From Aquibium oceanicum (GTDB lineage Bacteria > Pseudomonadota > Alphaproteobacteria > Rhizobiales > Rhizobiaceae), in the NCBI RefSeq assembly GCF_001889605.1, contig NZ_CP018171.1, positions 124,001 through 188,000 on the forward strand: 64,000 bases of DNA. The letters are read 5' to 3'. Of this stretch, positions 9,627-18,958 are shown in pieces (position 1 is the stretch's first letter; every line of letters starts with the position of its first letter). The notes under the pieces are model-generated. The model did not search any database and was not told where the DNA came from. It was given only the letters and a program-made list of their open reading frames with translations. The position numbers and the translations under genes were made by a program.

Positions 9627-10061
9627 CTATTCGACCTGCTCGAACAGCTCCGCAAAGGTCTTCTTGGCCTTGCCGGTCTGCTTGACGGCCTTCGCCGCTT
9701 CGAGGTTCGCCGCGGTTCCGACCTGGACCAGAAGCACCATGCCCATGCCGTAATGCGGCATGCACTTGACGCCGTAGATGCCCTCCTCGTCGAGCGTGAC
9801 CGAGATCTCCTCGTTGGTCTTGCCCTTGAAGGGCTGCGCACCCTCGGGGATCATGCCCTTGATGGTCTCGGCGTTGTGGCCCTTGTCGACGGCCACGAAA
9901 TGGAGCGTGTCGCCCGGTTCCGCTCGCAGGAAATCCGGCTCGAAGACCATGGCCCCCTTGGCTCCCTTGTTGAGCATTTTGATCTCGTGCTCGGCAGCCT
10001 GAACCGCGCCGGCGATGGTCACGGCCGCGCCGACCGCCAGGATTGCAATCAGTCTCTTCAT
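9627..10061 (-). CDS. pseudoazurin (type 1 blue copper protein)
   Basis: 144 residues. A Sec signal peptide covers 1-22 (ending VQA). With cleavage there, the type 1 copper ligands fall at mature positions His40 (precursor H62 in GHNAET), Cys78 (C100), His81 (H103) and Met86 (M108 in CMPHYGMGM), exactly the pseudoazurin spacing. Pseudoazurin is a periplasmic one-electron carrier that feeds copper nitrite reductase, nitrous oxide reductase or cytochrome c peroxidase. No denitrification gene lies next to it. I saw no FNR-type TTGAT-N4-ATCAA box in the 240-bp gap to the divergent oxidoreductase gene. Confidence 0.93.
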   Translation of the reverse strand: MKRLIAILAVGAAVTIAGAVQAAEHEIKMLNKGAKGAMVFEPDFLRAEPGDTLHFVAVDKGHNAETIKGMIPEGAQPFKGKTNEEISVTLDEEGIYGVKCMPHYGMGMVLLVQVGTAANLEAAKAVKQTGKAKKTFAELFEQVE

Positions 10062-10305
10062 GTTCTCGAGTCCTCTCGTGTCTCAGCGCATGGGCGTGCG
10101 CCGCCGGAGGCAGGGCATAGCGAAGAAGCCGCCCGTCGGGTTTGCGCTCGGTCAAATGGCCAAGCTGGTGCGCAAGGAAAGGACAGCGCGGGGGACGAAC
10201 CATCCCGGCGCGCCTCGCGGCGACGCTTTTCGGCGTGCGGTTCGTGAGCCGGCATTCTATCGTGCGATCCGAATCCCGCCGTCCGCCCCATCCCACGAGG
10301 TTCCA

Positions 10306-11673
10306 TTGCCGTCAGGATCGATCATCGAACCCGCCCGCCGGACAGACATCGTTCACGCGACGGACGTGCTCGTCGTCGGTGCCGGCCCCGGCGGGTTGGC
10401 AGCAGCTCTGGCGGCAGCGCGGGCCGGAGCGCAGGTGGCGCTCGTGGAGCGCTTTGGCTGCTTCGGCGGCAACATCACCGTGGTGGGTGTGGAGGGTTTT
10501 GCCTGGTACCGCCACGAGGCAACCGTCGAGGCGAACGGCATCGGACGCGAGTTCGAGGAGCGCGCCCGGCAAATGGGCGCGGCGGTGCCCGAGAGCCAGT
10601 CGCTCAGCTACGAGATCGACAGCGAGGGCTTCAAGCTCGTCGCCGACCGGCTGGTCGAGGAGGCCGGCATCCATCCCATGCTGCACCGAAGCTTCGTCGC
10701 GCCCGTCATGGACGGTGACCGGGTGGCCGGGATCATCGTGGAATCCAAGGCGGGGCGCGAGGCGATCATGGCCAAGGTGGTGATCGACGCGACCGGCGAT
10801 GCTGACGTCGCCCACCGCGCCGGTGCCCCGACCGTGAAGACGCCGGTCGAGGAGATGCAGGCCGCGAGTGTCATGTTCCACCTCGCGGGCGTCGACAAGA
10901 AGGCCTTCATGGCCGAGGTGAAGGCCGATCCGCAGACCTACAAGGACTGGTCGACGGGGGAATGGACGGTCGAGACCGACGGTAAGGAGGACGACATGTT
11001 CTCGCCCTTCCTCAAAAAGCCGTTCCGCAAGGCGATCGAGGAGGGGCTGATCCCGGCGCATCTCAGCACCATCGCCGGCACCTGGGGCGCCGTGCACGAC
11101 AGCGGCGAACTGACCTACATGAACCTCGTCCACCTCGCCGGCGTCGACGGGACCGATCCCGACAGCATGACGCGCGGCGAAATTGAAGGCAGGCGGCAGG
11201 CCATGCTTGCCGTCGAGGCGCTCCGGCGCTTCATGCCGGGCTGCGACGGCGTCCGGCTGCGCAACTTCGGCATGAGCATCGGCATCAGGGATACGCGCAA
11301 GATCGACGCCGTCTACAACTTGACCGAGGCGGATGCGCGCAACCAGGGCCGGTTCGAGGATACGATCGGCATCTATCCGGAGTTCATCGACGGCTACGGC
11401 GTGCTGATCCTGCCCACGACCGGGCGCTACATGCACATCCCCTTCCGCGCCATGCTGCCGAAGAAGGTCAAGGGGCTTCTGGTCGCCGGCCGCGCCATCG
11501 GCGGCGACCGCATCGCGCATGCCGCGACGCGCAACATGGCCTGCTGCGCCGTGGCCGGACAGGGCGCCGGCGTGGCGGCCGCACTGGCGGTGAAGACGGG
11601 CCGCGACGTGGCGGAGGTCGACCTGGCGGCGGTCCAGGCGGAGCTCGAACGCCAGGGCGTCCGGATCCACTGA
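10306..11673 (+). CDS. FAD-dependent oxidoreductase (FAD_oxidored family)
   Basis: About 455 residues. An N-terminal dinucleotide fold [21 protein letters not shown] binds FAD, followed by ERFGCFGGN, like the 'GG-GT' loop of this family. Near the end [20 protein letters not shown] and a [12 protein letters not shown] helix complete the FAD site. The reaction is not clear from sequence; family members are annotated loosely as FAD-dependent oxidoreductases or dehydrogenases. The frame is open from 10015, but a TTG at 10306 with GAGG 5 nt upstream gives a normal N-terminus, so I chose it; an ATG at 10156 is possible. It is divergent from the pseudoazurin gene and ends about 130 bp before the ABC transporter operon. 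Confidence 0.8.
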   Translation: MPSGSIIEPARRTDIVHATDVLVVGAGPGGLAAALAAARAGAQVALVERFGCFGGNITVVGVEGFAWYRHEATVEANGIGREFEERARQMGAAVPESQSLSYEIDSEGFKLVADRLVEEAGIHPMLHRSFVAPVMDGDRVAGIIVESKAGREAIMAKVVIDATGDADVAHRAGAPTVKTPVEEMQAASVMFHLAGVDKKAFMAEVKADPQTYKDWSTGEWTVETDGKEDDMFSPFLKKPFRKAIEEGLIPAHLSTIAGTWGAVHDSGELTYMNLVHLAGVDGTDPDSMTRGEIEGRRQAMLAVEALRRFMPGCDGVRLRNFGMSIGIRDTRKIDAVYNLTEADARNQGRFEDTIGIYPEFIDGYGVLILPTTGRYMHIPFRAMLPKKVKGLLVAGRAIGGDRIAHAATRNMACCAVAGQGAGVAAALAVKTGRDVAEVDLAAVQAELERQGVRIH

Positions 11674-11800
11674 AGCCCAGGGCACCGGCGGAGCGCGGTC
11701 GTTCCACCGCCTTCACGGCTTGCGCCCCGGCGCAGGCGGGGTAAGCTCGGGGCCAGGTTCCGCCCCTTCTCGCAAGCGCCCGTTTTTCAGGAGACCCGCC

Positions 11801-12601
11801 GTGACGAACATCACCAGACCGCTCTTCGCCGCCATCCTCGCCGCCGCGCTTTCTCCGTTTGCCGCGATCGCGCAAGCGCTGCCCGACCTCGACGGGCGCG
11901 ACGTGGTGGTGGTGACCGAGAACGCCTACCCGCCGCTGCAGTTCGTCGACCCGAAGACGGGCGAGCAGATCGGCTGGGAGTACGACGCGATGAACGAGAT
12001 CGCCAAGCGGCTGAATTTCGACGTCAGCTACCAGAACACCAGCTGGGACGCGATGATCCAGGCCGTTTCCGACGGCCAGTACGATCTCGGCATGACGGGC
12101 ATCACCATCAAGGAAGACCGCAAGGAAAAGGTCGACTTCTCAGACCCCTACATGCGCTCGGAGATGTTCATGCTCGTGCGCGGCGACGAAAACCGCTTCG
12201 ACGACGCCAAATCCTTCGCGGTCTTCGACAAGGGGCTGGTCGGCGCGCAGGCCGGCACGACGCCGTTCTACGTGGCGGTCTACGACGTCCTGGACGGCGA
12301 CGAGGCCAATCCGCGCATCAAGCTGTTCGAGACCTTCGGCGCATCGGTGCAGGCGCTGAGGACCGGCGACGTCGACGTGGTGCTGACCGACGGAACGGCC
12401 GGGCAGGGCTATGTCGATGCCTCGGACGGCGCCCTGAAGCTGGTCGGCGCGCCGCTCGGGACTGAGGATTTCGGCTTCATCTTCCCCAGGGGATCCGAAC
12501 TCGTGGCGCCGATCAACGCGGCGATCGCTGCCATGCGCGCCGACGGCACGCTGGACGCCCTGAACCGGAAGTGGTTCCTCGACTACAAGATGGGCGAGTG
12601 A
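11801..12601 (+). CDS. amino-acid ABC transporter, periplasmic substrate-binding protein
   Basis: 266 residues. A signal peptide covers about 1-25. The body is a family 3 solute-binding protein: [51 protein letters not shown] and [13 protein letters not shown]. Such proteins bind polar amino acids or related compounds; the exact ligand cannot be read. The start is GTG at 11801, with CAGGAG 6 nt upstream. The stop overlaps the permease start (GTGA), so they are coupled. The operon continues with a methyltransferase but contains no ABC ATPase gene. Confidence 0.9.
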   Translation: MTNITRPLFAAILAAALSPFAAIAQALPDLDGRDVVVVTENAYPPLQFVDPKTGEQIGWEYDAMNEIAKRLNFDVSYQNTSWDAMIQAVSDGQYDLGMTGITIKEDRKEKVDFSDPYMRSEMFMLVRGDENRFDDAKSFAVFDKGLVGAQAGTTPFYVAVYDVLDGDEANPRIKLFETFGASVQALRTGDVDVVLTDGTAGQGYVDASDGALKLVGAPLGTEDFGFIFPRGSELVAPINAAIAAMRADGTLDALNRKWFLDYKMGE

Positions 12602-13443
12602 CGCCGGCCACCGATCCGGCCGCACAGCCGAAGTCCGCCTCCGGCAAGGAGTTTCCCTACTGGCTGGCCGCTGCCACCCTGATCGCGGTGGCGGCCGCCC
12701 TGGCCATCGCCGCCAGCGATCTCTATTCGCAGGTCTTCGGCGTGGTGGCGAAAGGCATCGGCATCACGATCTTCGTCACCGTCGTGGGGTTCGCGCTCGC
12801 CTGCCTGATCGGCCTCGGGATCGCGCTAATGGCGCTCTCCGGATCGGTCGCGCTGCGGCAGGTCGCGCGCTTCTACGTCGAGATTGTCCGCGGCATTCCG
12901 ATACTGGTGCTCCTGTTCTGGATCGCCTTCGTCGGCGCACCGGCGCTCGTCGCCGGCTGGAATTTCCTGGCCGCGCCCCTGCACCGGGCAGGCATCGTCG
13001 AGCCGCTGATGGTGCGCGACGTGTCTCTCCTGTGGCGCGCGATCATCGCACTGACGATCGGCTATTCGGCGTTCATCGCCGAAGTCTTCCGCGCCGGCAT
13101 CCAGTCGGTCGACGCAGGGCAGGTCGAGGCCGCCAAGGCGCTCGGCCTCTCGCCGTTCCAGCGGTTCCGGCTGGTGGTGCTGCCGCAGGCGGTCCGCATC
13201 ATCCTGCCGCCGCTCGGCAACGACTTTGTCGCCATGGTGAAGGACAGTTCGCTGGTCTCGGTACTGGGCGTCGCCGACATCACCCAGATGGGCAAGATCT
13301 ACGCATCCGGTTCCTTCCGCTTCTTTGAGACCTATTCGATCGTCGCATATGTCTATCTGCTCCTCACCGTCGGCCTGTCGCTGGCACTGCGGGCGCTGGA
13401 AAGGCGGCTGCGGCGCGCCCAGGAATTGAAAGGATCGTCATGA
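12598..13443 (+). CDS. amino-acid ABC transporter permease (HisM/GlnP type)
   Basis: 281 residues with about five to six membrane segments. The EAA loop near residue 190 ([22 protein letters not shown]) docks the ABC ATPase, and [17 protein letters not shown] is typical of polar amino-acid permeases. It starts with GTG overlapping the upstream stop by 4 bases. Only one permease is encoded, so it probably works as a homodimer. The matching ATPase is missing from the locus and would have to come from elsewhere. Its stop overlaps the methyltransferase start (ATGA). Confidence 0.92.
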   Translation: MTPATDPAAQPKSASGKEFPYWLAAATLIAVAAALAIAASDLYSQVFGVVAKGIGITIFVTVVGFALACLIGLGIALMALSGSVALRQVARFYVEIVRGIPILVLLFWIAFVGAPALVAGWNFLAAPLHRAGIVEPLMVRDVSLLWRAIIALTIGYSAFIAEVFRAGIQSVDAGQVEAAKALGLSPFQRFRLVVLPQAVRIILPPLGNDFVAMVKDSSLVSVLGVADITQMGKIYASGSFRFFETYSIVAYVYLLLTVGLSLALRALERRLRRAQELKGSS

Positions 13444-14066
13444 ACGACAAACGCGCCCTCGATCTCGTCTATGCCGCGAGCACACCGGAAGAACTGGCCG
13501 ACGCCTATGCCGCCTGGGCGGCAAGCTATGACCGCGAGACGGCGGAACTCGGCTACTGCCTTCCCTTCCTGATCACGAGCTGGGTCACCCGCCACGTCGC
13601 GAAGGGCGACGGGCCGTTGCTCGACGTCGGCTGCGGGACCGGCCTGACCGGGCCGTACCTCAAGGCGCTCGGCCATGAGGCCATCGAAGGGCTCGACCTG
13701 TCGGCCGACATGCTGCGCATCGCGGAAAGCCGAGGAGCCTATACGGCTCTCAAACAAGCGGAGCTCGGCAAGGACCTCCCGTGGCAGGACGGCCATTTCC
13801 GGGCGGTGTTCTCCACCGGCGTCTTCACCGAGGGGCATGCGCCGGCGACCGCGGTCGACGAGATCGTGAGGATCACGAGACCGGGCGGCCACGTCATCCT
13901 CACGGTTCGCGACAGCATTCTCGAAACGGCCGGCTTCCTCGCCAGGTTCTCCGACCTGGAAGCGTCGGGGAAGTGGCGCTCCGTCGAGGAGAGCCCGCCG
14001 TTCCGCGCCTTCGCCATCGCGGAACCGGAGGTATTGGTGAAGGCATTCGTCTTTCGGGTTTCCTGA
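13440..14066 (+). CDS. class I SAM-dependent methyltransferase
   Basis: 208 residues. SAM-binding motif I is LLDVGCGTGLTGPYLKALG (about 60-78), then GLDLSADML as the acidic strand, and RPGGHVILTVRD near 148-159. The N-terminus YAASTPEELADAYAAWAASYD resembles small-molecule methyltransferases found in many bacteria (WBSCR27-like). The substrate is unknown. It is the third gene of the transporter operon, starting inside the permease stop (ATGA at 13440-13443), so it may modify the imported compound (inference). Confidence 0.85.
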   Translation: MNDKRALDLVYAASTPEELADAYAAWAASYDRETAELGYCLPFLITSWVTRHVAKGDGPLLDVGCGTGLTGPYLKALGHEAIEGLDLSADMLRIAESRGAYTALKQAELGKDLPWQDGHFRAVFSTGVFTEGHAPATAVDEIVRITRPGGHVILTVRDSILETAGFLARFSDLEASGKWRSVEESPPFRAFAIAEPEVLVKAFVFRVS

Positions 14067-14186
14067 CCTCCGTCGCTGGCCCTCATTTCGGCATTGGAAG
14101 TCCCCGCGAAGTTCGAGGGGATTTCCCCGCGGCCCGGACCGTGCATACTGGCCGCATCTCCGCGATCCTGCCGAAGGCATCCACCG

Positions 14187-14480
14187 ATGATCACGCTCAC
14201 TGCCACCATCCGCTGCAAGCCAGGAGCGGAAGACGTAGTGCGGGCGGCCCTGGTTGAGGTCGGCGACTTCGCGGCGAAGAACGAGCCGCGCACCCTTTCC
14301 TTCTTCGTCACCGCCGGCGACACGCCAGGCGTCTTCGTCACCCACGAGCGCTTCGCGGACCGTGCCGCGATGGAGGCTCACAACGCAGGCGCCGGCTCGA
14401 AGGGCTTCTTCGCAGCGACGGAGGGTTTGCTTGCCGGCGTCGACGTCGTTACCGGCTCCGAGATATTTCCCCCGACCTGA
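14187..14480 (+). CDS. antibiotic biosynthesis monooxygenase (ABM) domain protein
   Basis: 97 residues, one ABM ferredoxin-like domain: MITLTATIRCKPGAED, R-ALVEVGDFAAKNEPRTLSF, FVTHERFADRAAMEAH and GFFAATEGLL. Such small dimeric enzymes include quinol monooxygenases and heme-degrading relatives. No cofactor motif is visible, so the reaction is open. The ATG at 14187 gives the standard family N-terminus. It lies 120 bp after the methyltransferase. Confidence 0.8.
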   Translation: MITLTATIRCKPGAEDVVRAALVEVGDFAAKNEPRTLSFFVTAGDTPGVFVTHERFADRAAMEAHNAGAGSKGFFAATEGLLAGVDVVTGSEIFPPT

Positions 14481-14533
14481 GCCTGCCGGGGAACTCGGCG
14501 CTTTCCCGGCAATTTGCCTACTCGCGCAGGTTC

Positions 14534-15091
14534 ATGATGCAAGAACTACTCGACGACATCGGCCACACGACATGGCTCCCCTTCTCCGTGATCGCCGGGA
14601 GACTGGCCCTGGCCGCTGTCCTCGGAGGCATGGTCGGGTTCGAGCGCGAGTGGCGGGAACGGCCGGCGGGGCTGCGCACGCACATACTGGTCTGCCTCGC
14701 CGCGGCGATCGTGGCCATCCTGTCGATCGAAATCACCCATTCCAGCTATTTCGACGGCGAGAACGTCCGCATCGACCCGATCCGCCTGATCGAAGCCGTG
14801 ACCGCGGGGGTAGCCTTTCTGGCGGCGGGCCTGATTGTCTTTGCGAAAGGCGAGATCCATGGGCTGACCACGGGCGCAGGCATGTGGCTTGCGGGTGCGA
14901 TCGGGCTTGCCTGCGGGCTCGGATACTGGAGCATCGCGGTCTATGCGACGGTGCTGGCGCTGATCGTTCTCGTGCTTCTGCGCCTGGTGGAGAAGAAGCT
15001 CAACATGAAGGAAGAAGGCGACGGCCTCAACGGACCGTCGCGCGGCGAGACGGAGCGGCCGGCGGCCGGGAGCAGGAAGCCCAAGCGCTGA
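14534..15091 (+). CDS. MgtC/SapB-family membrane protein
   Basis: 185 residues with four or five membrane segments in the first 150. The MgtC signature is clear: RLALAAVLGGMVGFEREWRER-AGLRTHILV, followed by a segment with GVAFLAAGLIVFAKGEIHGLTTGAG like the family's FLGAG-I-GLTTAA. MgtC proteins help cells cope with low magnesium or acid, and in pathogens modulate the F1Fo ATPase. The C-terminal tail (about 155-185) is charged and extends into the cytoplasm. I saw no Mg-responsive leader upstream. Confidence 0.88.
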   Translation: MMQELLDDIGHTTWLPFSVIAGRLALAAVLGGMVGFEREWRERPAGLRTHILVCLAAAIVAILSIEITHSSYFDGENVRIDPIRLIEAVTAGVAFLAAGLIVFAKGEIHGLTTGAGMWLAGAIGLACGLGYWSIAVYATVLALIVLVLLRLVEKKLNMKEEGDGLNGPSRGETERPAAGSRKPKR

Positions 15092-15137
15092 CGCGAACCA
15101 TTTGCTGGCGGCCCCCAATGTTGCTATGTGACGGGCC

Positions 15138-15260
15138 ATGGAAGCACTTTTCGGCGACCCGACCTACAAGCGGTTCGTCCTGCAGGACCGGAAGCGCCTG
15201 CCGGCGCGCTTTTTCGCGCGCATCTCGGGACCGCTGAACGCGCGACTTCGTCCCGCCTGA
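15138..15260 (+). CDS. possible 40-residue basic protein upstream of leuC
   Basis: A short frame starting ATG at 15138 encodes a very basic 40-residue peptide ([20 protein letters not shown] then [11 protein letters not shown]...). It fills the gap between the MgtC gene and leuC, ending 56 bp before leuC. There is no strong ribosome-binding site. It could be a real small protein or a chance frame; conservation would decide. Confidence 0.3.
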   Translation: MEALFGDPTYKRFVLQDRKRLPARFFARISGPLNARLRPA

Positions 15261-15316
15261 CGACGGCGCGATCGCCGCGCCGATTCCCGTTCGATACGCT
15301 TCACCGGAACAGTACA

Positions 15317-16726
15317 ATGACCGCACCACGCACGCTCTACGACAAGATATTCGACGACCACGTCGTCGACCGCCAGGAAGACGGTACCTGCCTGCTCTAC
15401 ATCGACCGGCACCTCGTGCACGAGGTGACCAGCCCCCAGGCCTTCGAAGGCCTGCGCATGGCCGGGCGCCAGGTTCGCCACCCCGAAAAGACGCTCGCCG
15501 TCGTCGACCACAATGTGCCGACCTCGCCGGACCGCAAGTTCGGCATCAAGAACGAGGAAAGCCGCATCCAGGTCGATGCGCTCGCCACGAACGCCGCCGA
15601 TTTCGGCATCGAGTATTACGACGCCGCCGACATGCGGCAGGGCATCGTCCACATCATCGGACCCGAGCAGGGCTTCACCCTGCCCGGCATGACGATCGTC
15701 TGCGGCGACAGCCACACCTCCACGCATGGCGCCTTCGGGGCGCTGGCGCACGGCATAGGCACGTCCGAGGTGGAGCACGTGCTCGCCACCCAGACGCTGA
15801 TCCAGAACAAGGCCAAGAACATGCTGGTGCGCGTCGACGGCCAGCTGCCGGAAGGCGTCACCGCCAAGGACATCATCCTGGCCATTATCGGCGAGATCGG
15901 CACCGCCGGCGGCACGGGATACGTCATCGAGTATGCCGGCGAGGCGATCCGCTCGCTGTCAATGGAAGGCAGGATGACGGTCTGCAACATGTCGATCGAG
16001 GGCGGCGCGCGCGCCGGCTTGATCGCCCCCGACGAGAAGACCTACGAGTACATCAATGGCCGGCCCAAGGCGCCGACCGGCGCCGCCTGGGACATGGCCA
16101 AGGCCTATTGGGAAACGTTGAAGACCGACGAAGGCGCGCATTTCGACAAGGTCGTCGTGCTCAACGCGGCGGAACTGCCGCCCGTGGTGACCTGGGGCTC
16201 CTCGCCCGAGGACGTGATCTCGGTGACCGGCGTCGTGCCAAACCCCGATGACATCGCGGACGAGAACAAGCGCAACTCGAAGCGCCGCGCCTTGGAATAC
16301 ATGGGCCTCCAGCCGGGCACGAAGATCACCGACATCCAGCTCGACCGGGTCTTCATCGGCTCTTGCACCAACGGCCGCATCGAGGACCTGCGCGCCGCGG
16401 CAAAGATCGCCGAAGGCCGCAAGGTCGATCCGCGCGTGGATGCCATGGTCGTGCCGGGCTCCGGCCTGGTGAAGGCGCAGGCGGAGAAGGAGGGTCTCGA
16501 CCGGATCTTCAAGGATGCCGGTTTCGACTGGCGCGAACCGGGCTGCTCCATGTGCCTGGCCATGAACGACGACCGGCTGAAGCCGCAGGAACGGTGCGCC
16601 TCCACCTCTAACCGGAACTTCGAGGGCCGGCAGGGCTTCAAGGGCCGCACCCATCTCGTATCGCCGGCCATGGCGGCCGCCGCCGCGATCGCCGGCCGCT
16701 TCGTGGACATCCGCGACTGGAAGTGA
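15317..16726 (+). CDS. leuC: 3-isopropylmalate dehydratase large subunit
   Basis: 469 residues, the standard length. The aconitase-type [4Fe-4S] ligands are C350 (IGSCTNGR) and C410/C413 (GCSMC). Other family marks are [30 protein letters not shown] and the final [14 protein letters not shown]. With LeuD it isomerises 2-isopropylmalate to 3-isopropylmalate in leucine synthesis. LeuD is not encoded nearby, which is common in Rhizobiales. The ATG at 15317 gives the usual N-terminus [12 protein letters not shown] hairpin follows the stop. Confidence 0.97.
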   Translation: MTAPRTLYDKIFDDHVVDRQEDGTCLLYIDRHLVHEVTSPQAFEGLRMAGRQVRHPEKTLAVVDHNVPTSPDRKFGIKNEESRIQVDALATNAADFGIEYYDAADMRQGIVHIIGPEQGFTLPGMTIVCGDSHTSTHGAFGALAHGIGTSEVEHVLATQTLIQNKAKNMLVRVDGQLPEGVTAKDIILAIIGEIGTAGGTGYVIEYAGEAIRSLSMEGRMTVCNMSIEGGARAGLIAPDEKTYEYINGRPKAPTGAAWDMAKAYWETLKTDEGAHFDKVVVLNAAELPPVVTWGSSPEDVISVTGVVPNPDDIADENKRNSKRRALEYMGLQPGTKITDIQLDRVFIGSCTNGRIEDLRAAAKIAEGRKVDPRVDAMVVPGSGLVKAQAEKEGLDRIFKDAGFDWREPGCSMCLAMNDDRLKPQERCASTSNRNFEGRQGFKGRTHLVSPAMAAAAAIAGRFVDIRDWK

Positions 16727-16735
16727 CGATCAGGC

Positions 16736-16756
16736 AGGCCGCCATCTCGGCGGCCT
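16736..16756 (+). terminator. hairpin after leuC
   Basis: AGGCCGCC and GGCGGCCT form a perfect 8-bp stem with the loop ATCTC, 9 bases after the leuC stop. The downstream T content is weak (CTTTCT), so this may be a terminator or an mRNA 3'-end stabiliser. Confidence 0.5.
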
Positions 16757-16888
16757 CCCGCTTTCTCACGCGCATGATCGGGTTCGTTTTGGCGTCGGCT
16801 TTCCTGCCGATCCGTCTGGATGAGGCGGATTAACGAGTTTTTGGTCTCCCTGCCCTATTAGTCCTTACTGATAGGTGTGGGAACCACG

Positions 16889-18088
16889 ATGAGTCAGGCC
16901 GGATACATCCTTGCCATCAACATTTTGGTGGCGGGGCTCTTTGCGAGCGCGTTCGCATGGGCGGCAACGTACGAGAAGGTTTCCCGACCTGCCCGCTGGA
17001 TCGTCGCGGGCTTCCTCCTGGGCATGGCGAGCTTCGGTGCGGAGTGGCTGATCGCAGTCGCAGACGACGCGCGCTTTTTCGTCTTCGCCTCCTTTGCCCT
17101 GTCGATCACGGCGTTCGCGCTCTTCGATGCCGGCCTGGCGCGGGCCTACCGCCAGCCGATCCCGTGGACGCTGCTGCTGGGCATCCTCGCCGTTTCGCTG
17201 CCGCTGAACCTCGCGATCTACGACATGCCGCGCACGTCGCCCGTGCGCGACGTGCTCTACCAATTTCCGTACTTCCTGATGCAGATGGTCGGCGCCTGGA
17301 TCGTGGCGCGCGCCAAATCGCCGCGCCCGCTCGACAAGGCGCTGGGCGTGCTGCTCGCGGTCAGCGGACTGCAGTTCCTCGTCAAGCCCTATCTGGCAGT
17401 CGCCTTCGGGACCGGTGACCGGCCGCAGGCCTATGTCGACACCTTTTATGCCGTGCTGTCGCAATCGATGGGCGCTGTGCTGATCGTGGCAGTGGGCCTG
17501 ATGATGCTCGTGATCCTCTTGCGCGACGTTCTGGCCGAGGCAACGGTCAGATCGGAGACGGATCCTCTCACCGGGCTGCTCAACCGGCGTGGCTTTGAGC
17601 AGCGGGCGCGGACGATCGCACAGCGCCTGGCGACGCCGAAACTGCCGGCATCCATCGTCATCTGCGACCTCGACCACTTCAAGTCGGTGAACGACCGCTT
17701 CGGGCATGCGGTCGGCGACAAGGTGATTTCGGCATTCGCCAAACAGCTGCACGATGCAGTCTCGGAAAACCACATCGCCGGACGAATCGGCGGCGAGGAA
17801 TTCGCCGTCATCCTGCCCGGTGTCGACGGTGCCTCGGCGCGGCTGTTCGCGGAGGGGATCCGCAGCGCGTTCGCCGCGGCGGCAATCGAGGGGGCGCCAA
17901 CCGATCTTCGGCCGACGGCCAGCTTCGGCGTCGCGGAGCTCACCCGGACCGATACGCTCTCGGACATGCTGCGCCGCGCCGATCTGGCCCTCTACGAGGC
18001 CAAGGACGCCGGACGGGACTGCGTGCGGGTCGCACGTCCCTACTTTTCCGGCGGCTCCGAGGAGCGGCGCGCCCTTCGGGACGGCTGA
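16889..18088 (+). CDS. membrane diguanylate cyclase (GGDEF domain)
   Basis: 399 residues. About six membrane helices occupy 1-220. A short linker (LAEATVRSETDPLTGLLNRRGF) leads into a GGDEF domain. The active-site loop is GGEEF at 301-305, and the metal-binding CDLDHFKSVND segment is intact, so it should make cyclic di-GMP from two GTP. I saw no RxxD inhibitory site immediately before GGEEF. The membrane part probably senses an unknown signal. ATG 16889 is used; an in-frame GTG lies at 16877. It stands alone behind leuC. Confidence 0.9.
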   Translation: MSQAGYILAINILVAGLFASAFAWAATYEKVSRPARWIVAGFLLGMASFGAEWLIAVADDARFFVFASFALSITAFALFDAGLARAYRQPIPWTLLLGILAVSLPLNLAIYDMPRTSPVRDVLYQFPYFLMQMVGAWIVARAKSPRPLDKALGVLLAVSGLQFLVKPYLAVAFGTGDRPQAYVDTFYAVLSQSMGAVLIVAVGLMMLVILLRDVLAEATVRSETDPLTGLLNRRGFEQRARTIAQRLATPKLPASIVICDLDHFKSVNDRFGHAVGDKVISAFAKQLHDAVSENHIAGRIGGEEFAVILPGVDGASARLFAEGIRSAFAAAAIEGAPTDLRPTASFGVAELTRTDTLSDMLRRADLALYEAKDAGRDCVRVARPYFSGGSEERRALRDG

Positions 18089-18103
18089 AAGGTCTGCCTA
18101 CCC

Positions 18104-18958
18104 CTACTTCGCCGCGACCTGCGCGTTGCCGGTGGCGAGACCGTAGTCGCGCATCTGGTCGGCGGACAGATAGTAGAGCGAGCGCGGCGGGGTATCGAGC
18201 GCATGCAACCAGAGCGCCGCGTCGACGCCCATGGCGGCGAGATGGCGCGAGATGCGCGCGGTGGTCGCCTGCGCGTCGGCCATTGCCTGGGCCGGATTGC
18301 CGGGATCGGCGCTGACGGAATAAAACTGGTGCACCCCGACGGCGGCCTTGGCGCTGATCGTCCGGTTCGTTCCGCCAGCGAGGATCAGCGGGCACGAGGA
18401 AGCGCACAGTGCGCCGTCCTCGACCGTGGTGGCAAGGCCGCGCTCGCGGATCAGCGTCGCCATTCCGATGGCGTCGTCCAGCGACCCGCCGGGCGAATTC
18501 AGCGAGACCGTCTCGACGTATTCGCCGCGCGCGGCGAGTTCGGTTTCGAAACGCGCCTTCGACCCGTTGTCGATGTAGCCCTCGACGGCGAGCACTCCGC
18601 CGGGCCGCAAGGTGAACGCAACCGGGGCGCGGAGCGCCGTCTCGTCGGTGGTGAGGTTATCACGTGGGTCGACCGTAAGCGAAGCGCCCTCGCCGCCGCT
18701 GACGGTAACCGCTGGGGGCAGCACCGCCGGCGCGGCCAGGTGACTGGTCGGTTCGCTGGAAAACAGCGGCTGGTTGCCCCACAGGTCCTGAAAATCGAAG
18801 ACCAGCACGCCGATGGCTCCGGCGAGCAATCCGCGGAACGCCCAGCGTATCACTTCGCCCTCGTCGAAACGGGCGAAATAGCGCATCACGGCGTTTCCGC
18901 CCCCCGCCTCTCGAGGGATCGCCGGACTGCCGGCCAGGTCTGCGTCTTTGGCGCTCAC
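18104..18958 (-). CDS. membrane-anchored ClpP-like protease-fold protein (COG3904 type)
   Basis: 284 residues. One membrane segment (about 39-55) suggests a short cytoplasmic N-terminus and a periplasmic body. From about 120 the sequence follows the ClpP/crotonase fold: VEGYIDNGSKARFETEL, LNSPGGSLDDAIGMA, then GALCASSCPLILAGG with candidate nucleophile S187 or S188 flanked by C185 and C189, and GVHQF with candidate catalytic H210. A Ser/His dyad and a possible disulfide fit a periplasmic serine hydrolase. The substrate is unknown. Its start overlaps the stop of the upstream coiled-coil membrane protein by 4 bases, so the two are made together. Confidence 0.75.
   Translation of the reverse strand: MSAKDADLAGSPAIPREAGGGNAVMRYFARFDEGEVIRWAFRGLLAGAIGVLVFDFQDLWGNQPLFSSEPTSHLAAPAVLPPAVTVSGGEGASLTVDPRDNLTTDETALRAPVAFTLRPGGVLAVEGYIDNGSKARFETELAARGEYVETVSLNSPGGSLDDAIGMATLIRERGLATTVEDGALCASSCPLILAGGTNRTISAKAAVGVHQFYSVSADPGNPAQAMADAQATTARISRHLAAMGVDAALWLHALDTPPRSLYYLSADQMRDYGLATGNAQVAAK

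Noticed and set aside
16800-16888. A CtrA half-site TTAACGAG before the GGDEF gene
   Set aside because: Only one half matches, and the second half is absent at the required spacing.
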